Positions 7,734-12,657 of a DNA stretch of 12,657 nucleotides are shown one piece after another. Position numbers and translations under genes: made by a program. How positions within the stretch are numbered: the first letter of the stretch is position 1; each line of letters begins with the position of its first letter. The stretch comes from Candidatus Zixiibacteriota bacterium. Its GTDB lineage: Bacteria; Zixibacteria; MSB-5A5; GN15; FEB-12. The notes under the pieces are model-generated. The model saw only the letters and a program-made list of their open reading frames with translations, was not told the DNA's origin and ran no database searches. The stretch is from positions 1 through 12,657 of the forward strand of contig JACZYS010000013.1 in the NCBI GenBank assembly GCA_022570975.1, written 5' to 3'.

Positions 7734-9121
7734 CTATCAACAATCATCGCCACAAATTCAGCCGACGCAACAAGTTTCTCTTCGACAAACGCCTTAGCCC
7801 GCATCTTGCAGGCAGTTTTTCTCAAAGAGATCATCTCCAGTTCAAACCGCAGCTGATCACCCGGTTGAACCGGTTGACGGAATTTGGCTTTATCAATAGA
7901 CATAAAATAAACAACTTTTGATTTCGGGTCACTGATATTATTTAATAGCAGAATACCTCCGGCCTGGGCCATTGCTTCCAAAATCATAACTCCCGGCATA
8001 ATTGGGTGTTCGGGAAAATGTCCCTGAAAAAAGGGCTCATTTATTGTAACATTCTTAATGGCCACCACGCTTTTATCCGGGACCAGATCTATAATCCTGT
8101 CAATTAACAAAAACGGATAACGGTGGGGCATAATTTTTAAGACGGCGTTGATATCCAAGAACGAGGCACTGTTGTTTGATGAGTATTTGCTGGCAATTTT
8201 TTTCTTCTTATATAGCTCGCGCATCTTTTTGGCCAGTTCAACATTGGCCTTGTGGCCGGAGCGGGCTGCCAATACATGTCCTTTAAAAGGGGCACCTATC
8301 AAAAATAGGTCGCCGAGCAAATCAAGGGTCTTGTGTCTGACCGGCTCATTGTAAAAACGAAGTTTGATGTCATTAATTATTCCGGTTTTACCAACAAACG
8401 CTTTTTCTTTCAAGTTGAGCACTTTTTGAATACGGTCAACTTCCACCTGCCCATCTTTTGAATCATAAAAGACAATAGCATTATCCAACCCACCCCCCTT
8501 GATTAATCCGGCATCTTTTAACATTTCAAGTTCAGACAAAAAGCAGAAAGTTCGTGCCGGTGCAAACTCCTCTACAAACTCTTTTTCCAGATCTACCAGC
8601 GAAGTATATTGGGTGCCAAGTGCCGGATTTTTGTAATCAATCATGAAAGTTATGCGGAGTTCATCGGAGGGTGCGACTATCAAATCAACTCCCCGGTCAG
8701 GCTCAGAGTAAGCCATGGGAGTATCAATCTCCAGGTAGAATTTATCGGCCGACTGCTTTTCAATCCCGGCCTCAAGAATCTTGTCCACGTAAGGTCTGGC
8801 CGAGCCATCGCAAACCGGAGGTTCGCTGCTATTTAGCTCTACAATTATGTTGTCCAGTTGGAGTCCGGCAAAAGCGGCCAGTACATGCTCAACCGTATAA
8901 ACTTTTGCTTCTCCCTGCTGAAGGGTGGTGCCTCTTGAGATATCGACGACATGATCAATATCTGCCTGTACCCAGGGGGAGTCCGGTAAGTCTGTTCTGA
9001 CAAATCTTATCCCCGTATCCGGCGGGGCCGGTTTCATGGTCATGGTGCAGCTGTTTCCGGTGTGAAGTCCGATCCCTTCAAGCGAAACAGCTCTTTTTAT
9101 TGTTCTTTGTTTTTCGTACAT
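7730..9121 (-). CDS. lpxC/fabZ: Bifunctional UDP-3-O-acyl-N-acetylglucosamine deacetylase / 3-hydroxyacyl-ACP dehydratase (LpxC-FabZ fusion)
   Basis: 463 residues from ATG 9119-9121. Residues 1-about 305 are LpxC: YTVEHVLAAFAG (Glu78 and zinc ligand His79, matching E. coli numbering exactly), PVRHKTLDLLGD (zinc ligands His263, Asp267) and ARSGHKAN (catalytic His290). After a lysine-rich linker (about 305-315), residues 325-463 are FabZ: MPHRYPFLLIDR and GHFPEHPIMPGVMILEAMAQ with catalytic His368 and Glu382. LpxC makes the committed step of lipid A synthesis; FabZ dehydrates 3-hydroxyacyl-ACP for chain elongation, so the two draw on the same acyl pool. This fusion is known in the FCB group. 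An upstream GTG (9146-9148) is in frame but lies before the likely transcription start, so it is rejected. The SD is weak (GAAGAG). The gene overlaps lpxA by 4 nt. Confidence 0.97.
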   Translation of the reverse strand: MYEKQRTIKRAVSLEGIGLHTGNSCTMTMKPAPPDTGIRFVRTDLPDSPWVQADIDHVVDISRGTTLQQGEAKVYTVEHVLAAFAGLQLDNIIVELNSSEPPVCDGSARPYVDKILEAGIEKQSADKFYLEIDTPMAYSEPDRGVDLIVAPSDELRITFMIDYKNPALGTQYTSLVDLEKEFVEEFAPARTFCFLSELEMLKDAGLIKGGGLDNAIVFYDSKDGQVEVDRIQKVLNLKEKAFVGKTGIINDIKLRFYNEPVRHKTLDLLGDLFLIGAPFKGHVLAARSGHKANVELAKKMRELYKKKKIASKYSSNNSASFLDINAVLKIMPHRYPFLLIDRIIDLVPDKSVVAIKNVTINEPFFQGHFPEHPIMPGVMILEAMAQAGGILLLNNISDPKSKVVYFMSIDKAKFRQPVQPGDQLRFELEMISLRKTACKMRAKAFVEEKLVASAEFVAMIVDR

Positions 9122-9150
9122 ATTCTCTTCAATTATTATGAATTCCACAG

Positions 9151-9179
9151 ATTATAACCAGAATATACAGCTTTCTCAA
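9151..9179 (-). promoter_or_regulatory. Strong sigma-70-type promoter of the lpxC/fabZ-lpxA operon
   Basis: On the minus strand the -35 is TTGAGA (9174-9179) and the -10 is a perfect TATAAT (9151-9156), spaced by 17 nt. The transcript would begin near 9144, leaving a leader of about 23 nt before the ATG at 9119-9121. The promoter lies directly in front of lpxC, so lpxD is not part of this transcript upstream. Confidence 0.75.
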
Positions 9180-9291
9180 GCTATTTCTAGGGTAAGGCTT
9201 CGCCTTTATTTCTAAAAGGAGTATTTGCACGAACTTGAAAGAATTAGCTCGTTTTAACTCATAGTTTCATTCCTCACGTAATTTCCAGGCA

Positions 9292-9309
9292 AGGCCCTTT
9301 TTAGGCCCT
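9292..9309. repeat. Two AGGCCCT direct repeats 11 bp apart, just past the RHH gene stop
   Basis: AGGCCCT occurs at 9292-9298 and again at 9303-9309, a period of about one helical turn. The rest of the 9180-9310 gap holds a 5-bp hairpin (AAGGC 9194-9198 with GCCTT 9202-9206, loop TTC) and no gene. Spacing of one turn would suit a small dimeric binder, but the location is downstream of the RHH gene. The function is unknown. Confidence 0.35.
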
Positions 9310-9310
9310 A

Positions 9311-9568
9311 TTATATATCCTTTAATGATTTAACTTTGCGAAGCTGCCTGAAGAGCGAGATATATTCTTTGACCATAATTTCTTCTGCCTGAGATAACCC
9401 CTCCAACATTGGAATACCTATTTTTAAGACGGCTCTGACCATATCGGCGGTAGTCCGGTCATATCTTTCGGCCAGCTCTTTCAACCTTGATTTCAGCTCA
9501 TAAGATACAAAAATTGACAGGCAGTGGCCGCCTTTTAGTTTTTTTGTGAATTCAGTTTTTTCTGACAT
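9311..9568 (-). CDS. Ribbon-helix-helix (CopG/Arc/MetJ-type) DNA-binding protein
   Basis: 85 residues. A basic N-terminus (MSEKTEFTKKLKGG) precedes the beta-ribbon (residues 15-21, HCLSIFV), helix 1 (about 22-37, YELKSRLKELAERYDR) and helix 2 (about 39-55, TTADMVRAVLKIGIPMLE). An extra C-terminal helix (59-80, AEEIMVKEYISLFRQLRKVK) may extend the dimer or contact a partner. RHH proteins bind operator DNA as dimers through the paired beta-ribbon. The start ATG 9566-9568 has a good SD (AAAGG, 8-nt spacing). It is 35 nt downstream of the sigma4-like gene on the same strand, so the two are probably one operon. No toxin-like gene is adjacent, so it is not an obvious antitoxin. The target is unknown. 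Confidence 0.75.
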   Translation of the reverse strand: MSEKTEFTKKLKGGHCLSIFVSYELKSRLKELAERYDRTTADMVRAVLKIGIPMLEGLSQAEEIMVKEYISLFRQLRKVKSLKDI

Positions 9569-9603
9569 CTTTTTTTCCTTTCATAAAATTGAGTGGTGGT
9601 TTT

Positions 9604-10197
9604 TCAGATATGATATTTTTCATGCCCTATTATTGTCTGTATTGTTTTAAGTTTTATTGAGTAGTTTTCTTTTAAGATTTTGATTATTGGTTTCCATGTT
9701 TCTGTTTTGTCTCGATTTTTTATAAGCTCATTTATCTCCCCGACCTTTTTAGACAGGCAAAGCGGACAAGGATTTAGGCTGGTATTGTTTTTTAGTTCAA
9801 TTGAAAAGTGCTCTTTTACAAAGAGAGATAATGACTTTTTTAATCTCTTAATTGCTCTAAAGTGAATGGACTCCAAACGATGCACTCTCATATCAGACAG
9901 CTCAGAAATCTCCCGGTATGTTTTGCCCATAAAATAAAATAGTTTTATGAACTCTTTTTCTTTTTCCGGGAGACTGCCAAGAGCATCTTTTACTTTCTGC
10001 TGAATCAATAGCTGTATCTCTGAATAACCTTTTTCCCTCATGCTGTATGAATTCAACAGCTCAGGAATGCATTCAATACTGATGAGAGAAATCTCTGACA
10101 GAAAATCTGATGCTGAGGCACTCTTATTTCTTGAGTTATCTGGCTTGATCCCTGACTCTGCAATCCAGTTCTGATAATGAATCCTTTTCTTGCTCAC
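9604..10197 (-). CDS. Sigma-70 region-4-like protein with C-terminal CPxC...HxxxH domain
   Basis: 197 residues, starting at GTG 10195-10197 behind a perfect AGGAGG. Residues 69-122 look like sigma-70 region 4: KVKDALGSLPEKEKEFIKLFYFMGK, then TYREISELSDMRVHRLESIHFRAIKRLKKSL, an HTH as in ECF-type sigma factors. No region 2, which would bind core polymerase and the -10 element, is present; the N-terminus (1-65) matches nothing I know. The C-terminus carries CPLC (Cys144, Cys147), a predicted helical stretch and an ending in GHEKYHI (His192, His196). This resembles small bacterial proteins with a CPxC knuckle followed by an HTH ending in HxxxH. Inferred: a regulator with two DNA-binding modules and perhaps one zinc, paired with the downstream RHH protein. 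It might be a sigma-like activator or an anti-sigma competitor; function is not established. Confidence 0.7.
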   Translation of the reverse strand: MSKKRIHYQNWIAESGIKPDNSRNKSASASDFLSEISLISIECIPELLNSYSMREKGYSEIQLLIQQKVKDALGSLPEKEKEFIKLFYFMGKTYREISELSDMRVHRLESIHFRAIKRLKKSLSLFVKEHFSIELKNNTSLNPCPLCLSKKVGEINELIKNRDKTETWKPIIKILKENYSIKLKTIQTIIGHEKYHI

Positions 10198-10225
10198 AAC
10201 TCCTCCTATTTCTTTTTTGGGAGGA
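10198..10225 (-). promoter_or_regulatory. SD with upstream anti-SD arm, possible translation-masking hairpin
   Basis: The SD AGGAGG (10202-10207, minus strand) lies 4 nt before the GTG start. In the same transcript, TCCTCC (minus strand of 10220-10225) is exactly complementary to GGAGGA (minus strand of 10201-10206), with a 13-nt A-rich loop and one further G-U pair. The hairpin would cover the SD completely. Folding is inferred. Confidence 0.5.
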
Positions 10226-10563
10226 AATTATGACCTGAGAAAAAATCTCAAATCTCTTCAGTGAGACAATTTGGGAATCAGATTTTGAAGTGATGGAGAA
10301 GTCCCAAATCACCTGATTGAACCACAATAACCCTATAGTCGCTCAAGTTCACATCTAAGTTTGGAGTGACAAAAGGCTGAAATTTTTTGCAAATCAGGAG
10401 CTCAAAAACGGACTTTTCAAGGAGCAATCAGCAGGTTATACTGTAATGACTATCAGTAAAAGCCTGATTTTGATCCGGTGAGAATCTTAGCGAATTGGAA
10501 CGATATTTGCAAAGCTATAGCACATAAAGCAATTGACAGCTGACAGAAACCAAGTAAAACAGA
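10226..10563. other. Divergent control region rich in inverted repeats, no gene
   Basis: No ORF of substance. Inverted repeats are TGAGA/TCTCA (10236-10240, 10246-10250); ATTTGGGA/TCCCAAAT (10269-10276, 10302-10309); AAATCAGG/CCTGATTT (10391-10398, 10463-10470); and TACTG/CAGTA (10439-10443, 10454-10458). AATCAG or its complement occurs five times (10276, 10313, 10392, 10426, 10464). On the plus strand TATACT (10437-10442) could be a -10 with weak TTTTCA (10414-10419) at 17 nt, for the membrane protease gene. No convincing promoter was found for the sigma4-like gene. The region separates divergent genes, so promoters for both should lie here. Confidence 0.5.
10391..10470. repeat. Nested inverted repeats that could fold as a three-way junction
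   Basis: An outer perfect 8-bp pair, AAATCAGG (10391-10398) with CCTGATTT (10463-10470), encloses GCTC/GAGC (10400-10403, 10422-10425), with AAAA/TTTT inside it, and TACTG/CAGTA (10439-10443, 10454-10458). It could be structured leader RNA of the plus-strand gene, or DNA sites for a regulator. No known riboswitch class is recognised, and no T-run follows. Confidence 0.35.
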
Positions 10564-11334
10564 ATGACTGAAAAACTTCAAAGAATACAAGCCTATGACG
10601 TAAGCGAAGGGATAAACTCCCCCGGCACTATTTTCAAAATGAACTCAGGTAATATTGATTTCAAAACATCTTTTTTCACATATTTCTCTTTGTTCTTCCT
10701 TTTAATTCTGTTCCCCATGATGTCAATGCAGTCAATGGGCGACTCTGCTGAAATTTTGCAGCGGTTGGAAAACATGAACATTTCATTTTTTATAATTGCT
10801 ACTATTGGTTTTCAGTGGTTGATGTTTTTGTTAATTTTCCTTTCCACAAAGATGGAGCAAACCGGTCTTGGAGGAGTAGGGCTGAAGAAATTCCGAGGCG
10901 TGGACTTTTCCTGGGGAATCGCCTTTTTTCTGGGTGGTTCCTTAGTTGTAGTTGGCTCGCTCACCTGGTTTTTGGCACAGCTGGGCTTAGCTGTCCCCGG
11001 CGAAATTGAGTTTCTTATTCCCAGAGATACAACCGGTAGAATTTTGTGGGTGGGGCTCTCATTTTCGGCGGCCTTTTGTGAAGAGATAGTTTTTAGAGGT
11101 TACTTGATGACACGTCTCAGACTGACCGGGAAATTTAAGAGTTGGTTTTTTCCGGTAGTTGCCTCGGCTTTAGCTTTTGGCATCAGCCACTCCTATGAAG
11201 GATGGGCGGGAATAATTTTAATATCGATTTATGGTGCACTGTTCTCATTACTATATATCAGAACCGGCACTCTTTGGCCGGGTATTGTAGCTCATTTCTT
11301 TCATGACTTTATGGCCTTGTTCTTCCCCTGGTAG
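10564..11334 (+). CDS. CPBP family (CAAX-like) intramembrane glutamic endopeptidase
   Basis: 256 residues with several membrane segments (about 36-54, 73-94, 116-138, 158-172, 195-208, 216-231, 238-254). The family motifs are present: EEIVFRG with Glu173, Glu174 and Arg178; FGISH with Phe205 and His209; and HFFHD with His244 and Asp248. These are the active-site residues of the Rce1/CPBP (Abi) family. Bacterial members cleave membrane-associated peptides and are linked to bacteriocin immunity or protein maturation, but most have no known substrate; none can be read here. The first 30 residues are hydrophilic and probably cytoplasmic. No strong SD is seen before ATG 10564, nor before the alternative in-frame ATG at 10639 (Met26), so the exact start is uncertain. 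It is divergent from the sigma4-like gene and stands alone. Confidence 0.88.
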   Translation: MTEKLQRIQAYDVSEGINSPGTIFKMNSGNIDFKTSFFTYFSLFFLLILFPMMSMQSMGDSAEILQRLENMNISFFIIATIGFQWLMFLLIFLSTKMEQTGLGGVGLKKFRGVDFSWGIAFFLGGSLVVVGSLTWFLAQLGLAVPGEIEFLIPRDTTGRILWVGLSFSAAFCEEIVFRGYLMTRLRLTGKFKSWFFPVVASALAFGISHSYEGWAGIILISIYGALFSLLYIRTGTLWPGIVAHFFHDFMALFFPW

Positions 11335-11338
11335 TTCA

Positions 11339-11379
11339 AAAATTGATTTTCATTGGTCCCAATTTTATTGTATTATAAT
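11339..11379 (+). promoter_or_regulatory. Promoter-like region of the omptin gene with palindromes
   Basis: A perfect -10 TATAAT lies at 11374-11379 with no good -35. In the -35/spacer zone is the palindrome ATTGG-TC-CCAAT (11352-11363), nested in a wider inverted repeat AAAATTG (11339-11345)/CAATTTT (11360-11366). Poor -35 plus palindrome is the pattern of an activator-dependent or repressed promoter. The wider repeat could instead be a weak terminator for the protease gene. Confidence 0.45.
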
Positions 11380-11411
11380 TTGATTAGGATTTCAAAAAAA
11401 TTGGAGATAAA

Positions 11412-12419
11412 ATGCAAAACAAAAAACTCATACTCATATTTACATTCGTTTTTCTTAGCTTCTTCTCCGCCAACAAATCTCTTTCGCAATCCGTCTTATC
11501 ATTTGATGCTTCAATAAGTTCACTCAGCGGATATACTGAGTACAAACTATTTTTTCAGGGAACGGACGTTGTGCAAGACACATTATTCGTTTTTCGCAGG
11601 ATAGAAAGTCTGCTGGAATTTCCAATAGATTCTAAAATAGCCAAGATTCAAGCTACTTTTCACTCCGGAGCAGCAAGTTCCAAGTCATGGTCGGTTGTGG
11701 TTTCTTATTCAAAAAATCTGTCTGATCCCGGTGAATTTATGAAAGATTCAGATTGGGATGAAATTGTTGGCTATTTCCCAAGGACAAAGTTCAGCTATAC
11801 TGAATCAGCAGCAGATATGAATTTTGCAGAATTTAACATAAAAGCAGATTACCAGATAATGGGAAGCAAAAGTTTCTCTACTTTTCTTTCTGCCGGATTA
11901 AAGTCTCAAAAAATCAGTTATGAGATTGATAATTTCTCGGGCTGGTTTAGATTTTATAATGATGCCACCATTTCCTACCTCCCAAGAGATACTATTTTAC
12001 CGGCAAGCAATTTGCCGGCTCTTTTTTATGAAGTGAAATATAAAATGCCATATCTTGGATTGGGAATAGAGTCTTTATTTTCAGAAAATAATTTCCTGAA
12101 GATAAGCGGAGGCTATTCGGTTGTTTTTGCCGAGGATTTTGACGATCACCTTCTCAGGAAAAAGATATCAACTTCCGAAGGAAACGGCAGAGCTTTTATG
12201 GGAGAACTGAGAGCTCATTTTGTTATTGGCAGTATTAGCAATAAGAGCTTATATGTTGAATTAGCAGGTGAGGCTCTTTCAATTCTGGTGAAAGATACAC
12301 AGACCCAGAGCTGGTATGGAGATGACCCGGCTACTCCCGGCGATTCAGTTTTCGGCATACCCCATACATTCAAGAGTGAGCAGTTCAAAATTGGGCTGGC
12401 TATTGGACTGGAAATATAG
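11412..12419 (+). CDS. Omptin-family outer-membrane aspartic protease (predicted)
   Basis: 335 residues with a signal peptide (1-about 26; KK, hydrophobic core, SLSQ). The mature part of about 309 residues (OmpT: 297) alternates like a beta-barrel and ends in FKIGLAIGLEI, a plausible last strand. Hand alignment to OmpT gives LSGYT (38-42) for LSGKT, DSDW (112-115) for the D83-Q-D85-W pair, SYTES (128-132) for the region of Ser99, KYKMPYLGL (209-217) for RFKMPYIGL and DFDDH (242-246) for D208-N-D210-E-H212. All four catalytic residues (Asp112, Asp114, Asp244, His246) are thus present. OmpT Glu27, part of the S1 pocket, aligns with Tyr44, so specificity may differ. Lysines stand at OmpT Arg138 and Arg175 positions that bind lipid A. 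GGAG with 5-nt spacing precedes the ATG. No operon partner is evident. Confidence 0.8.
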   Translation: MQNKKLILIFTFVFLSFFSANKSLSQSVLSFDASISSLSGYTEYKLFFQGTDVVQDTLFVFRRIESLLEFPIDSKIAKIQATFHSGAASSKSWSVVVSYSKNLSDPGEFMKDSDWDEIVGYFPRTKFSYTESAADMNFAEFNIKADYQIMGSKSFSTFLSAGLKSQKISYEIDNFSGWFRFYNDATISYLPRDTILPASNLPALFYEVKYKMPYLGLGIESLFSENNFLKISGGYSVVFAEDFDDHLLRKKISTSEGNGRAFMGELRAHFVIGSISNKSLYVELAGEALSILVKDTQTQSWYGDDPATPGDSVFGIPHTFKSEQFKIGLAIGLEI

Positions 12420-12506
12420 TAAAAAAATAAACTTTTCCCTCTGAACAAGATTTATCTGCATTCGTTATCAACTTATAATCAAAGAAACAATAGTTTCCAT
12501 ATTGCG

Positions 12507-12512
12507 TATAAT
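12507..12512 (+). promoter_or_regulatory. TATAAT -10-like element before the right-edge ORF
   Basis: TATAAT lies 34 nt before ATG 12547. The hexamer 17 nt upstream, GAAACA (12484-12489), is a poor -35. Another TATAAT at 12474-12479 also lacks a good -35. The 12420-12546 gap holds nothing else and no clear terminator for the omptin gene. Confidence 0.3.
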
Positions 12513-12546
12513 AAGGCAGAAACAGGCGTTTATGTAAGAATAGGGT

Positions 12547-12657
12547 ATGATAATTATCGTGGAAAATGAAATAGTCAGGTATGGAGCAGTTCAAAATATT
12601 GAAATAACCGGCAATTTTACCGATGCTCCCCTGCCGGAAATGTCTTTTGAAGACTTA
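12547..12657 (+). CDS. Start of an unrecognised ORF, cut off by window edge
   Basis: 37 codons are open from ATG 12547 to the end, beginning MIIIVENEIVRYGAVQNIEI and continuing with an acidic, strand-like sequence. An in-frame TAG at 12541-12543 makes this the first possible start. AGGG at 12542-12545 is too close to be a good SD; GTG at 12559 is an alternative start but is 13 nt from it. No family is recognised and no function is offered. Codon use looks like that of its neighbours. Confidence 0.45.
   Translation, partial: MIIIVENEIVRYGAVQNIEITGNFTDAPLPEMSFEDL

Noticed and set aside
9146..9148. GTG start for lpxC/fabZ
   Set aside because: It lies upstream of the likely transcription start and would add nine residues not matching LpxC numbering.
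9194..9206. AAGGC-TTC-GCCTT hairpin as a terminator
   Set aside because: Five pairs, three-base loop, and no T-run on either strand immediately after it.
9311..9568. RHH protein as an antitoxin of a toxin-antitoxin pair
   Set aside because: Neighbours are a sigma4-like regulator and lipid A genes; no small toxin-like ORF adjoins it.
10533..10538. TTGACA as -35 for the membrane protease gene
   Set aside because: The matching -10 position (around 10556) reads AAAACA and would fall on the start codon region, so no usable promoter results.

Overview
The window looks like chromosomal DNA from a Gram-negative, moderately AT-rich bacterium of the Fibrobacteres-Chlorobi-Bacteroidetes (FCB) superphylum or a neighbouring candidate phylum such as Zixibacteria. 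The main argument is the single-chain LpxC-FabZ fusion, which is typical of that group. Several genes have clear Shine-Dalgarno sequences, and three promoters resemble the sigma-70 consensus. Both features argue against Bacteroidota proper, which largely lack SD sites and use a different promoter consensus. This placement is an inference from gene content; no search was run.

Layout. Positions 1-2000 (minus strand) hold a likely operon: an Lrp/AsnC regulator, an EamA-family exporter and a pyridoxamine-oxidase-like flavoprotein that runs off the left edge. Its promoter carries a near-perfect 21-bp palindrome, a good candidate operator for the regulator. Positions 2358-5437 (plus strand) hold purL, with a textbook promoter and SD, followed 27 nt later by an LpxH-type UDP-diacylglucosamine diphosphatase that starts at TTG. 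The stop codon of that gene overlaps the stop codon of a convergent MBL-fold/double-rhodanese sulfur-metabolism protein (5434-6870, minus). Upstream of the latter on the same strand are lpxA and the lpxC/fabZ fusion (ATGA overlap), driven by a strong promoter at 9151-9179. That promoter also settles the lpxC start.

Positions 9311-10197 (minus) carry a small regulatory pair. One is a ribbon-helix-helix protein. The other is an unusual protein joining a sigma-70 region-4 helix-turn-helix to a C-terminal CPxC...HxxxH domain. Its perfect SD can be masked by an upstream anti-SD arm. The 366-bp divergent region to its right is rich in inverted repeats and has five copies of AATCAG or its complement. 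To the right lie a CPBP (CAAX-like) membrane protease (10564-11334) and an exported beta-barrel (11412-12419), which I identify as an omptin-family outer-membrane protease with all four catalytic residues in place. A short ORF enters from 12547 and runs off the right edge.

How the genes fit together. Lipid A synthesis is the common thread: LpxA, LpxC/FabZ and an LpxH-type enzyme. The omptin fits too, since studied omptins need lipopolysaccharide for activity. The purine, exporter and sulfur genes are ordinary housekeeping functions. I saw no tRNA, rRNA, CRISPR array, insertion sequence or phage gene. The two least conventional items are the sigma4/zinc-HTH plus RHH pair with its repeat-rich control region, and the omptin outside its usual Proteobacterial hosts.
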